This document shows positions 33,693 to 41,954 of a stretch of 64,000 nucleotides of DNA, piece after piece. The number at the start of each line of letters is the position of its first letter. Positions within the stretch are counted from its first letter, which is position 1. The position numbers and the translations under genes are program-made. The stretch is from Acidobacteriaceae bacterium UBA1307 (GTDB lineage Bacteria; Acidobacteriota; Terriglobia; Terriglobales; Acidobacteriaceae). Location of the stretch: assembly GCA_002307235.1 (NCBI GenBank), contig DBTV01000026.1, positions 556 through 64,555 on the forward strand, read 5' to 3'. The notes below the pieces were generated by a model. The model did no database searches and was not told the origin of the DNA. It saw only the letters and a list, made by a program, of their open reading frames with translations.

Positions 33693-34226
33693 CTAATTTC
33701 CATCCTCGTTATTGGACAGCGATTCCAACTGGTCGAGCACCTGCGCGTTGTTGTCCATGGTCTGCAGGTCGTTGACCACCGTGGCCTCTGTCTGCGGCTG
33801 CGCCGGACGGGTCCAGTTGGTCAATCCAAGATAGGTGCCGCTGCCGATCAACAGAAGCAGCGTGCTGGCCGTTGCTGCCAGCGGGCGCAGTTGCTTCGCG
33901 GGTCCGTAGTTCACGCCAGCGCGGAACCGGGCTACCCAGCGGGCCAGCAGGCCAACGGGTTCCAGTGCGCGTTCCTCGCTCAACCGGGCCTTGAAGCGCG
34001 TCAGAAAATACGGATTCGGCTCCGGCGCCTCCCAGGCGTCGAGCGCGGCCATGGTGGCCTGAAGCTCCGCAAGTTCTTTGTGACAACGCGCGCAGTTTTT
34101 CGCGTGTGCGTGAACCTCGGCAGCAACCGTGGCCGGGTCAAGCAGCAGGTCAGCCATCTGCGAACGCATTGTCGTGCAATCTACCATCGTGTTCATGGGC
34201 ATATCCCCCATCGTGGCCGGTCTCAT
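33693..34226 (-). CDS. Zinc-finger anti-sigma factor
   Basis: 177 residues. An N-terminal ZAS-type domain contains HAKNCARC, the HxxxCxxC zinc motif, with an upstream Cys in MVDCTTM. A membrane helix lies around LRPLAATASTLLLLIGSGTYLGL and the short C-terminus is extracytoplasmic. It would hold the ECF sigma factor inactive until an envelope signal. AGAAGG five bases upstream supports the first ATG. It starts 9 bases after the sigma gene stop. The inducing signal is not visible. Confidence 0.85.
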   Translation of the reverse strand: MRPATMGDMPMNTMVDCTTMRSQMADLLLDPATVAAEVHAHAKNCARCHKELAELQATMAALDAWEAPEPNPYFLTRFKARLSEERALEPVGLLARWVARFRAGVNYGPAKQLRPLAATASTLLLLIGSGTYLGLTNWTRPAQPQTEATVVNDLQTMDNNAQVLDQLESLSNNEDGN

Positions 34227-34235
34227 CCAGCCTTC

Positions 34236-34889
34236 TTACGCAAAATCCTTCAGTTTGCCGCGCAATGTCTGATAGGCGCGAAACAGAAGCGACTTGGTGG
34301 CCGACTCGCTCAGCTTCAACGCCTCGCCAATCTGCCGGTAATCCAGTTCCTGATACTTGTGCATCACGACGGCGGTCCGCTGCCGTTCGGGAAGCTCCAT
34401 CACATAAGCGCGAATGGCCGCCATCCGTTCCCTGCGGAGAAGGCTCAACTCGGCGCTCGGTTCATCGTCGGCCACGTCCGGCTTCGTGCCCGTTTCCTCG
34501 TCGGGCGCATCCAGATGGATGGTCTGCGCCGTTCGCTCATGACGCGTATCGCGCGCATGGTTCACGGCCAGATTCGTCGCAATCCGGTAAAGCCAGGTGC
34601 TGAACCGGGCCTCGGCGCGATAGCTCTCGCGGGCGCGGTAAACGCGCAGAAATACCTCCTGCGCCAGCTCCTCGGCCACTGCCTGGTTGTGAACCATCCG
34701 ATAGAGAAAGTGAATCATTGGACGGTGATATTTTTCAACCAGGATATTGAAGCAGCTCTCATCGCCCGCCGCGGCCTGCAACATCAAGGCCGCATCGTCA
34801 CCCACCCCAGAGGATGCCGTGCGTGCATGTTGCGAGGGGTTCAGTTCCGCAGCTTCCAGGGTCGGGTTGTCCAGGACCATGGTTGCCAT
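34236..34889 (-). CDS. ECF (RpoE-like) sigma factor
   Basis: 217 residues from the ATG at 34889. Region 2 (NILVEKYHRPMIHFLYRM, AEELAQEVFLRVYRARESY, FSTWLYRIATNLAVNH) and region 4 (LPERQRTAVVMHKYQELDYRQI... with SESATKSLLFRAY) are clear. A longer frame to 35201 would add a Pro/Ala-rich stretch of about 100 residues with no sigma homology, so I reject it; AGAAG just before 34889 supports the short form. It heads an operon with its anti-sigma factor and the DUF3106-like gene. The upstream 420 bp to the tRNA hold no other gene I can support; a small hairpin is at 34943-34959. Confidence 0.9.
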   Translation of the reverse strand: MATMVLDNPTLEAAELNPSQHARTASSGVGDDAALMLQAAAGDESCFNILVEKYHRPMIHFLYRMVHNQAVAEELAQEVFLRVYRARESYRAEARFSTWLYRIATNLAVNHARDTRHERTAQTIHLDAPDEETGTKPDVADDEPSAELSLLRRERMAAIRAYVMELPERQRTAVVMHKYQELDYRQIGEALKLSESATKSLLFRAYQTLRGKLKDFA

Positions 34890-35309
34890 ATCTTCTGGAA
34901 CCCCGCTTGCGGATGAAGGTTGCGTCGTGGCCGGTTTTCCTGGGGGAATATTTTTCCCCGTGAGGCCGGCTTTGTTCGGTTCTGGAGCATGGTCGCGCAG
35001 CAGCAGGTTGGCTGCCAGCCCGGTTGCCCCGGCCCAGGCTGGGGCGGGCATGGGCGCGGGCGAGCACAAAAGTGCCCATCTCCTGAAAAAAGAAGAAATT
35101 GCGCCGCGAATTGGCCCTGAATGGCTCTGCATTGTGGCACTGTGGGTCTGTCGACGCACACGCGCTGAAACCGGCTCTGACGCGATCTCTGGATTAAGCA
35201 CGGAGATGCGTGACCGGCTTGGCGAAAAAGCCCCCTAAGTGTTACTCTAAACTACAGAACGAGGGGATGGTTTACGGACCCGCTCTCCGGTGTTTGATCT
35301 TTGAATTTT

Positions 35310-35384
35310 GGGCGCTTAACTCAGCGGTAGAGTGTCACCTTCACACGGTGGAAGTCGCAGGTTCGAATCCTGCAGCGCCCACCA
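35310..35384 (+). tRNA. tRNA-Val (anticodon CAC)
   Basis: A full cloverleaf of 75 bases including the encoded CCA. Acceptor GGGCGCT pairs with AGCGCCC; D stem ACTC/GAGT; anticodon stem TCACC/GGTGG with loop TTCACAC, so anticodon CAC reading GTG; T stem GCAGG/CCTGC around TTCGAAT. It borders an AT-richer gene downstream, a typical integration context. Confidence 0.95.
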
Positions 35385-35611
35385 GGACTACATCCAAAGC
35401 CATCCATGGCAGTCCTGGAAAATCAAAAAATTCCTTAAAAATTAAGTACGTTGTCCAGAGATGCCAAGAGACGCATCACGAAATCCATGTCTTTTCGGGG
35501 ATAGGGGAGCGCGCCTATCCTGCGTTGACCGAATGCGCCCGGATATAAGGGGCGATCCTTGTTGTGACTACCCGGTCGAACGCTAAAAGTTTCCCGCTCC
35601 TCAGTTGAGAA

Positions 35612-36478
35612 TTATCCATCATATATTTCATCAAACTGCCTAAACAGCGCCGTGTTTACCCGCTCTATCCAATCCAGTAGTTTTCGCAGGTTTTCGTCAT
35701 AAGCATCGATGCGCTGAAGCCATAGCCGGTATGGCTTGTTCGTGAAGAGCAATGTCGGTGATACAAAGCGAATATCTGCAGAGTGAGAAAAAGGATTGGT
35801 CGAGAACGTCCCGTCCTCATTCTTGTTCAAGCAGAAATCCATCGACTCATTCCACGAGCCATGGATTGACTCGGACATCATGCCATATGTTGCCGCATAA
35901 AGGTCTACATGTTCTACTTCGGAAAAAATGTCATAAAAGTTTTTTCCTTGTATTTTCCAGCGGTGCTTCTTTTGGACCTCGAAGTCCTGTTGGGTGAGCT
36001 TTTCGAAGTCCATTTTCTCTCGCACGGATTTGATGAGTCGCTGTCCGGCTTTGGTCTTATAAAACGCCGAACCCACTTCAAGATTGCGGAGCAGGCGCAG
36101 ACGATCTTTATAAGAACACTTCCTGTAGTCCTCGACGATGCTTTGATCGCTTATCATCAAGTACTGAGCAACGACAGACGCCTCAATCAGAGGACGTTCT
36201 AGGATACCGATGATCTCGGCGTTGTTCTCTTCGTAGTAACGGATGATTTCTTTTAACAACTTCCAAATCCGCACGAGCAAGCCTAGGACGGGAGCATCGT
36301 TGAGCGAGAAACCTCTTGGATTGCGTTCGGAATTCTTTATCCGGGTGATGCAGTCATATATCTCAGCAACGTCTTTGTAGAAGGTGAGCGCCAACTTATT
36401 TACTGTCTCGACGGAGCGGAGTCCTTCTTTGGTAAAATTTTCATCGTATTTTTCGGTAATCTTCAGGATCTCGTCCAT
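35612..36478 (-). CDS. DUF5677-like protein, probably acquired
   Basis: 288 residues, mostly helical and charged, with no signal peptide or membrane segment. Segments such as RPLIEASVVAQYLM, YRKCSYKDRLRLL and SESIHGSW resemble DUF5677 proteins, which are scattered in mobile and defence-associated regions; this match is from memory. The gene is AT-richer than its surroundings (47 and 50 % GC in two 60-base lines counted) and uses AAA/GAA-type codons more freely. It lies just beyond tRNA-Val and has palindromes upstream (36488-36530). I cannot assign a function. No recombinase or partner gene remains beside it. Confidence 0.7.
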   Translation of the reverse strand: MDEILKITEKYDENFTKEGLRSVETVNKLALTFYKDVAEIYDCITRIKNSERNPRGFSLNDAPVLGLLVRIWKLLKEIIRYYEENNAEIIGILERPLIEASVVAQYLMISDQSIVEDYRKCSYKDRLRLLRNLEVGSAFYKTKAGQRLIKSVREKMDFEKLTQQDFEVQKKHRWKIQGKNFYDIFSEVEHVDLYAATYGMMSESIHGSWNESMDFCLNKNEDGTFSTNPFSHSADIRFVSPTLLFTNKPYRLWLQRIDAYDENLRKLLDWIERVNTALFRQFDEIYDG

Positions 36479-36487
36479 TCAGCAGTT

Positions 36488-36566
36488 ATACCAAACCTGT
36501 GGTGCATTGCACTTGGTATCTGACCAAGTGGTTGGCCCGACCTACGTCGTTTCTAATTCCAATTAG
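36488..36566. promoter_or_regulatory. Overlapping palindromes upstream of the DUF5677-like gene
   Basis: ATACCAA (36488-36494) pairs with TTGGTAT (36513-36519); CACTTGGT (36510-36517) pairs with ACCAAGTG (36523-36530); and CTAATT-CC-AATTAG lies at 36553-36566. They begin 10 bases upstream of the start codon at 36478, as operators would. Apart from these sites, the 377-bp gap to lysR (36479-36855) holds no gene I can support. Confidence 0.45.
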
Positions 36567-36855
36567 GGGTGCGCCGGTACATCGCGTTCCTAGCCCCTTG
36601 CTGTCTTGCGGCGGCACATACACAGCGTACAGCGATCCAACCGGGTCTGCTGTCAACTGTTGATTTCACCCCAAATCGCCCATTGAGCCGCGCCTGCACG
36701 TCATGGGCACTCCTTGTGTAGCCGTGCGCATCTGGCGCGCAAGTCTTGACGTGCGAGTGGTTCGGTACACTCACGCAGGGCGCAACGCGTGTACAACAGA
36801 TGAAAAAACTGTGGGATATTTGCAGAAATGCGCAGGCTTGTACGCATAATGGAGC

Positions 36856-37749
36856 ATGAATGAGCCTGAATGGAGCTATCTACAGACCTTTTTAACGCTG
36901 GCGCGCACGCATCGGTTGGCGGCGGCTGGTCGTCGTCTGCACTCTGACCACTCCACGGTGAGCCGCCATATCGCGGCGCTGGAGGCGAGTCTTTCGGTGA
37001 CGCTCTTTGATCGACGTGAGGAAGGGTTCTACCTCACCTCGGAGGGAGAACGCCTGTTTGCCGCGGCCGAGCAGATGGAAAGCCTGATGCTCGACGCCCG
37101 CAATGACATTGTCGGAAAAGATCTGCGTTTGACGGGAACCGTGCGCATCGGCGCGCCCGATGGGCTGGGGGTCGGCTTTCTGGCCTCACGGCTGGCGCGT
37201 TTGGCCGAGGCGCATCCGGGGTTGGCGATCGAGTTGGTGGCCGTGCCGCGCGTCTTTAACCTCACCAAACGCGAGGCGGACATTGCCATCACTCTGACCA
37301 GGCCGGCGAAGGGGCGACTGATCGGGCGCAAGATTCTTGACTACAGTCTGCGCCTGTTTGCCTCGCGCTCCTACATTGAAACGCATGAGCCGATTCAAAA
37401 GCCGGCGGACCTGTTGCAGCACGCGGTCATCGGTTACATCGAAGATCTGACGGCGATTCCCGAGCTCAATTATCTGGACCAGATTCATCCCGCGCTGAAG
37501 CCGGCCTTTGCCAGTTCAACGGCGATTGTGCAGATGCAGGCGATCTGCGCTGGAGCGGGTGTGGGCGTGTTGCCCGGCTTTCTTGCCAAGTCGAGAAAGG
37601 ATCTGGTCTGCGTGCTTGAAAGCCAGGTCTGCATTCGCCGCACCTTCTGGCTAAGCGTTCATGCCGATCTGCATCGATTGACGCGCGTGCGTCTACTTTG
37701 CGATTTCATGGCCGAACAGATTCAGGCGGAAGCGGAGCTGTTCGCCTGA
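36856..37749 (+). CDS. LysR-family transcriptional regulator
   Basis: 297 residues: winged helix-turn-helix at the N-terminus (FLTLARTHRLAAAGRRLHSDHSTVSRHIAALEAS, about 10-45) and a periplasmic-binding-like effector domain (VRIGAPDGLGVGFL onward). Typical length. No divergent partner or obvious target is adjacent: upstream is the acquired DUF5677 region, downstream convergent mtgA. The start is unusual. The ATG at 36856 has no spaced Shine-Dalgarno, but CATAAT sits a few bases upstream, so the transcript may be leaderless. Inducer unknown. Confidence 0.9.
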   Translation: MNEPEWSYLQTFLTLARTHRLAAAGRRLHSDHSTVSRHIAALEASLSVTLFDRREEGFYLTSEGERLFAAAEQMESLMLDARNDIVGKDLRLTGTVRIGAPDGLGVGFLASRLARLAEAHPGLAIELVAVPRVFNLTKREADIAITLTRPAKGRLIGRKILDYSLRLFASRSYIETHEPIQKPADLLQHAVIGYIEDLTAIPELNYLDQIHPALKPAFASSTAIVQMQAICAGAGVGVLPGFLAKSRKDLVCVLESQVCIRRTFWLSVHADLHRLTRVRLLCDFMAEQIQAEAELFA

Positions 37750-37786
37750 GAAGGATTCTTGCGCGCATGCAGGCAGGGCACGGCTG

Positions 37787-38494
37787 CTACCAGCCGACCT
37801 GATGCATGCGCTTCAGGATCACCGCACTGTAGTGGGCCATGCGTTCCGGCTTGCGCTTGAGCGGCGCGGGAAGAATCGCAGCCAACTGTGCTGCCTGCTG
37901 TCGGCCGATGGCGCGCGCCGAGATTTTATCGTGATAACGGCAGGCTGCTTCGGCGCCGTAGACGCCCGGTCCCCACTCGACCACATTCAGATAAAGCTCA
38001 AGAATGCGGCGCTTGCCGAGCACCAGTTCCGCGACCGGCACCAGAGTGAACTCGGCACCCTTACGCAGAAAAGACCGGTTGGTGCCGAAGAAGAGATTCT
38101 TCACAAGCTGCTGCGTCAGTGTGGAGCCACCGCGCATGCGGCCGCCCTCCATGTCCTCTTGCGCCGCCAACTGAATCGCGTGCCAGTCAAAGCCATGATG
38201 CATGTAGAAGCGCGCGTCTTCTGCGGAGATGACCGCGTGCTGAAAGTTGGGCGAGATCTGGCTGATGGGCACGAAGGCGTACCGCTTTTGATAAGGCGTG
38301 CCGTGCAGAATGGCCTGTACGTGGCGTTCAACCTGCACGGCCGTCGTTGGTGGATCGATCCAGCGCATCGCTACCAAACTGAGCGCGGCGCACAGCCAGA
38401 GGCCGACGATGGCCAGCAGTGCGGTTCGCACCAACGTTTTGAGGCGGGGCATGCGGATGTGCCGTTTGGGTTGAACGTTGTTTGAAAAGTTCAC
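37787..38494 (-). CDS. mtgA: Monofunctional peptidoglycan glycosyltransferase
   Basis: 235 residues, GT51 family, polymerising lipid II into glycan strands at the outer face of the inner membrane. One N-terminal membrane helix (about 25-47) precedes the catalytic domain. Motifs: AVISAEDARFYMHHGFDW (catalytic Glu in the first motif), RGGSTLTQQLVKNLFF, KRRILELYLNVVEWG and the closing QAAQLAAILPAP. No transpeptidase domain follows, consistent with MtgA. It converges with lysR. Start ATG at 38494. Confidence 0.94.
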   Translation of the reverse strand: MNFSNNVQPKRHIRMPRLKTLVRTALLAIVGLWLCAALSLVAMRWIDPPTTAVQVERHVQAILHGTPYQKRYAFVPISQISPNFQHAVISAEDARFYMHHGFDWHAIQLAAQEDMEGGRMRGGSTLTQQLVKNLFFGTNRSFLRKGAEFTLVPVAELVLGKRRILELYLNVVEWGPGVYGAEAACRYHDKISARAIGRQQAAQLAAILPAPLKRKPERMAHYSAVILKRMHQVGW

Positions 38495-38572
38495 ACTTTT
38501 AGAATAACGGTCCGGCTTGCGGGTTGTGCAATGTGGCCGGGTTGTGGTGCTGGGGTTGCGTGGTTAAAGAGC

Positions 38573-38608
38573 AAGAAGGTCCGGAGTGCGAGGGCTCCGA
38601 ACCTTCTT
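38573..38608. terminator. Terminator between mtgA and the TonB receptor gene
   Basis: AAGAAGGTCCGGAG (38573-38586) pairs with CTCCGAACCTTCTT (38595-38608), one mismatch in 14. T or A runs lie on the outer side, and the hairpin follows the stop of the minus-strand receptor gene. Confidence 0.65.
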
Positions 38609-38649
38609 TTTGTATGAGGTTTCTCGAAGGAAAAACTCGAAGAAAAAAA

Positions 38650-41547
38650 CTAGAAGGAAAAAACAGTTTGCATGTAGACGCGGCGCGCGGCCGATCCAGA
38701 GGAGAAAATGCCGCCGACAAGACTCGTTGACTTGCCGAAGAGCGATGAGTTTACTGTGCCGGTAGGTTGTCCGTAGCTGATGTTGTTGAACAGGTTGAGC
38801 GCCTGCAGGCTGAAGGCCAGCGTGTATTTGTGCCCGGTGTTCATGCCGTTGAAGCTGCGGAAACCGGAGCTCGGATTGCTCGACGCACTTTGCGTGCTGT
38901 CTGTCTTTGGGCCGAAGCCGAAGGCGCGGCTGAGGCGCATGTTGAAGGCGACAGCCGCCGGGCCACGGCCCATATTGTTAGGAACGACGGTCGTGCCCGT
39001 CGAAGGTGTCATGTCAAAGCAGCCAACCGAGGTTTGTGCGAATTGTGTCTCCGATCCCGTGGTGCAGTCAGCGGAGTTCGTGAGCGCAGGACGATTGTTA
39101 TAGAAGTTATCGCCCGTCAGATCGTAGGGCGAAACATAGTTATAGCGTTTGCCGGACTGCGCCATCATGAACGGATCGAAGACCAGCCGCAGGGGTGCCG
39201 TATAGCTGCCGCGCAAAAAGAGCATGTGGCGCGAGTTCCAGGTGGGGCGTTGATAGTCTTGCTTGATGTCGTAGGAGTTCGATGCCGTGCCAGTGTTAGA
39301 GCGCACGGAACTGAGGTCGTAGTAGCCGGAGAAGCTGAACCGCTGCGTCATGTTGGCGGTGAAGTTGACGATGAACTGGTTCTGCTTGAAGATGCCCTCG
39401 GGATAATATTGCTTGACGATACCAAGTGAGGCGTCGGGCCGTGTGCCGGTCTTGGTCGCGTCGCCGTAGACATAGCTTCCCTGCACATAGGCATTCGAAT
39501 CGCGCGTCACCATCTGGTGCACGCCGTACGAGCGCAGGCCAGTGATCGACAGCGAACTGTTGTGCGCCAGTTGCCGCTCAAGCGTAAAGCCGAGCTGGCT
39601 CACATAGGGCGAGTGGTAACCCGGCATGACCTGGACAATCGTCTTGTCCGCACTGCTGCCCGTGCCGCAGCTTGCCAGAACGGATGCGAGACTCGTTGCG
39701 CTAAAACATTGCGGACTGTTGATGGTGGTTTGCGCCTGGCTATTTGCGCTACCGTTGTAGCGGCGCAGGTTCAGCACATTGCTCAGGCCGAAGCGGTTAT
39801 AGAAAAAGCCGTAACCGCCGCGCAGCACGGTTCTGGCCTGCTTCTGGTCCTTGTGCCCGTCGAGCGCATAGGCAAAGGCCACGCGCGGACCCCAATCGTT
39901 ATGATCGTCGATCTGGTTTTGCGTCTCCCAGCGCAGGCCGCCGGAGAGAGTGAGAAACTGGTTGGCCTTCCAGTCATCCTGCACAAACAGTGCGCCGTCA
40001 AATAGCCGCGCATAGGTGGTCTCGGGGCCGGTGGTATAAGCGAGTTTGTTCGGAAGTCCGCCATCGGTTTTGATCTGAGCCCAGGTGGCGTTGCTGGCAA
40101 GATCGTTCAGCAGCGTGATGTAGGAGTCGAGCGAGGAGAAGGTGAACCGGCCGTTGAAGTTCGTGTCAGAGAAACTCTCTTCGCGGTTATAGCGCAGCCG
40201 CGTGCCGAACTTGATGGCATGCGTGCCGGCGCTCATCGTCGTCAGATCCTGAAGCTCAAACTCGTCAGTGGTTTCGCGATTGTGCTGACTTGATTCGCCG
40301 CCAGAGTAGAAACTGCCAGGAACAGAGATGGTTGGCGTTGTGCTTGCCGGAGTGGAGCCGCTTTCGTCGTGCAAATATTGGAAGCGAATTTCATGCGCGA
40401 TGTGGCTGTTGATCACGATCGAATCGCTCGATTGCAGCGCGTGCTCATGCCAGTGGGACGAGACGGCCTGCGTCGGCAACTCCGAGGAGCCGAGCGAGTT
40501 TTGCAGGTGATAGCGCTCGAACTGGTAGCGCACGCTGAGGGTGTTCTTTTCGCCGAGTTGCACGTCGATGCGCGGAGAGATGGCCGTGTGCCCCGAGGGC
40601 GTGAAGACCGAGCCCGAGGTAGCGCCCGATTCATACAGGTTCTTCGTTGTATTGAGCACGGCGTTGGTGACCGAGTAGATGCTTGCGTTCTGGTTGTTGC
40701 GCTGCTCGGCGTTGAAGAAGAACGATGCTTTCTTGTTGATGGTGCCGGAGATTGATCCGTTGTATTGCAGGCTGTGATAGGCAGGAATCGTAGTCGTAAA
40801 CGGATTGCCGGTGTTGAACACGTCGTCGTTGCCTTGCATGAAGAAGCGGCCGTGTAACTGATCGGTCCCGGGCTTGGTGAGGACTTCGACGCGACCATAG
40901 CCGAGCGTGTCGTACTCCGAAGAATAGGGATTTTGATTGACGCGAATCTCGCGAATGGCGGACTTCGGCGGCAGTTGTCCGCCGCTGAATCCGGCAATAT
41001 AGATCGATCCGCCGTTGGGTCCGGCAGCAGGCCCGGCCAGTGCTGTCAGCTCATTCGATAACTCATCGGGATCATCGGAGAGAGCGTCAAGGTCGTTGTC
41101 CTTCATGACCACGGCATCGGTATTGCTGTCGGCGTCGAGGCTGACGGTGGGCGCATCGTCGCCAGAGACAGTAACGCTCTGCGCCTCGGCCAGCACGGAG
41201 ATGGCAAGGTCGATACGCTGGACTTGTCCTGGAGCAAGAGAGAAAACTGCCGAGGTGGACGGTGCGAATCCGGCTGCCGTTGCGGTAACGACATAACTTC
41301 CGGCGATAACTCCGGTGGCCGTGTAGTTACCCGAGGCGTCGGTGACCAGATGCGCAATGGTTGTGCCTGTGGCCTTGGCGAGGGTGACCTGTGCTCCTGG
41401 AATGAGTGCTCCGGAGGGGTCTGCAATGTGGCCACGTACGATACCGGTTGATGCTGGCTTGTCTGGCGCAGCAAGCTGCCCGCAGCAGAGAGTCGAACCG
41501 GTCGCAATCAAAGCAACAAAAAAAGTAAAGCAAAAACGCAAATTCAT
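38650..41547 (-). CDS. TonB-dependent receptor with N-terminal carboxypeptidase-regulatory-like domain
   Basis: 965-residue outer-membrane receptor. Signal peptide (MNLRFCFTFFVALIATGSTLCCGQ), then a CarboxypepD_reg domain (about 35-115; GIVRGHIADPSGALIPGAQVTL), a plug (about 125-240; IREIRVNQNPYSSEYDTLGYG) and a 22-strand-type barrel ending in VYMQTVFSF, with the terminal Phe used by the BAM machinery. This architecture is highly expanded in Acidobacteria and often takes up oligosaccharides or peptides; the substrate cannot be read here. No clear TonB box was identified. The 407 bp upstream (41548-41954) hold its promoter region and two hairpins. Confidence 0.9.
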   Translation of the reverse strand: MNLRFCFTFFVALIATGSTLCCGQLAAPDKPASTGIVRGHIADPSGALIPGAQVTLAKATGTTIAHLVTDASGNYTATGVIAGSYVVTATAAGFAPSTSAVFSLAPGQVQRIDLAISVLAEAQSVTVSGDDAPTVSLDADSNTDAVVMKDNDLDALSDDPDELSNELTALAGPAAGPNGGSIYIAGFSGGQLPPKSAIREIRVNQNPYSSEYDTLGYGRVEVLTKPGTDQLHGRFFMQGNDDVFNTGNPFTTTIPAYHSLQYNGSISGTINKKASFFFNAEQRNNQNASIYSVTNAVLNTTKNLYESGATSGSVFTPSGHTAISPRIDVQLGEKNTLSVRYQFERYHLQNSLGSSELPTQAVSSHWHEHALQSSDSIVINSHIAHEIRFQYLHDESGSTPASTTPTISVPGSFYSGGESSQHNRETTDEFELQDLTTMSAGTHAIKFGTRLRYNREESFSDTNFNGRFTFSSLDSYITLLNDLASNATWAQIKTDGGLPNKLAYTTGPETTYARLFDGALFVQDDWKANQFLTLSGGLRWETQNQIDDHNDWGPRVAFAYALDGHKDQKQARTVLRGGYGFFYNRFGLSNVLNLRRYNGSANSQAQTTINSPQCFSATSLASVLASCGTGSSADKTIVQVMPGYHSPYVSQLGFTLERQLAHNSSLSITGLRSYGVHQMVTRDSNAYVQGSYVYGDATKTGTRPDASLGIVKQYYPEGIFKQNQFIVNFTANMTQRFSFSGYYDLSSVRSNTGTASNSYDIKQDYQRPTWNSRHMLFLRGSYTAPLRLVFDPFMMAQSGKRYNYVSPYDLTGDNFYNNRPALTNSADCTTGSETQFAQTSVGCFDMTPSTGTTVVPNNMGRGPAAVAFNMRLSRAFGFGPKTDSTQSASSNPSSGFRSFNGMNTGHKYTLAFSLQALNLFNNISYGQPTGTVNSSLFGKSTSLVGGIFSSGSAARRVYMQTVFSF

Positions 41548-41819
41548 GGATCAATAGCCTGTCTGGTTGTGCGGCGCGGAGTTTTCTCTGCGCCTGTTCT
41601 TTTTTGTGCTGCACTCTATATCGAGAGGCGTCATCGCTCTCATCCACGCAGCCAAAGACAGTACAACACCGCGGCGCATGGCCTGTTCACGCACGCGTCG
41701 GGATGTTCTCATTCGATCAAACGAGAAGCAAGCATTGGAACGGTGAGGCCTCCCGGATCTATCGTCCGTTTGCCTCATCAAAATATCCATACCCATTGAA
41801 GGCTGTGTGGACAGCACTC

Positions 41820-41877
41820 GGCAGCATTCAAGAATCCATCGTGCCCCGATTCCCAGCGGTGCACGATGGATGCTGCC
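41820..41877. other. Long bulged stem-loop between the TonB receptor and UPF0182 genes
   Basis: GGCAGCAT (41820-41827) plus CCATCGTGC (41836-41844) pairs with GCACGATGG plus ATGCTGCC (41861-41877): 17 base pairs with an 8-base bulge and 16-base loop. It lies about 80 bp after the UPF0182 stop and 270 bp before the receptor start. Confidence 0.5.
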
Positions 41878-41907
41878 AACAGAAATCTACTTAGAAAGTA
41901 TAGCCGC

Positions 41908-41930
41908 ATGGCCGGGACTGTCCCGGCCAT
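41908..41930. terminator. Stem-loop after the UPF0182 gene
   Basis: ATGGCCGGGA-CTG-TCCCGGCCAT, a perfect 10-bp stem with a 3-base loop, starts 25 bases past the stop of the minus-strand UPF0182 gene. There is no T run. Confidence 0.6.
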
Positions 41931-41954
41931 GTCTTGTGCGAGGCAGTGGATTTT

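Noticed and set aside
34890..35201. A longer N-terminus for the ECF sigma factor
   Set aside because: The extra 104 residues are Pro/Ala-rich with no sigma features, and a ribosome-binding site sits before the internal ATG at 34889.
35210..35548. A plus-strand frame running through tRNA-Val
   Set aside because: It overlaps a complete tRNA cloverleaf and has no homology.
36553..36774. A 73-codon minus-strand frame between lysR and the DUF5677-like gene
   Set aside because: No ribosome-binding site, no domain and unusual composition; possibly a worn remnant, but not supportable as a gene.
35385..36855. A duplicated tRNA-Val 3' end (attachment repeat) bounding an integrated element
   Set aside because: No second copy of the GTTCGAATCCTGC segment is visible before lysR, so an att site is not supported.
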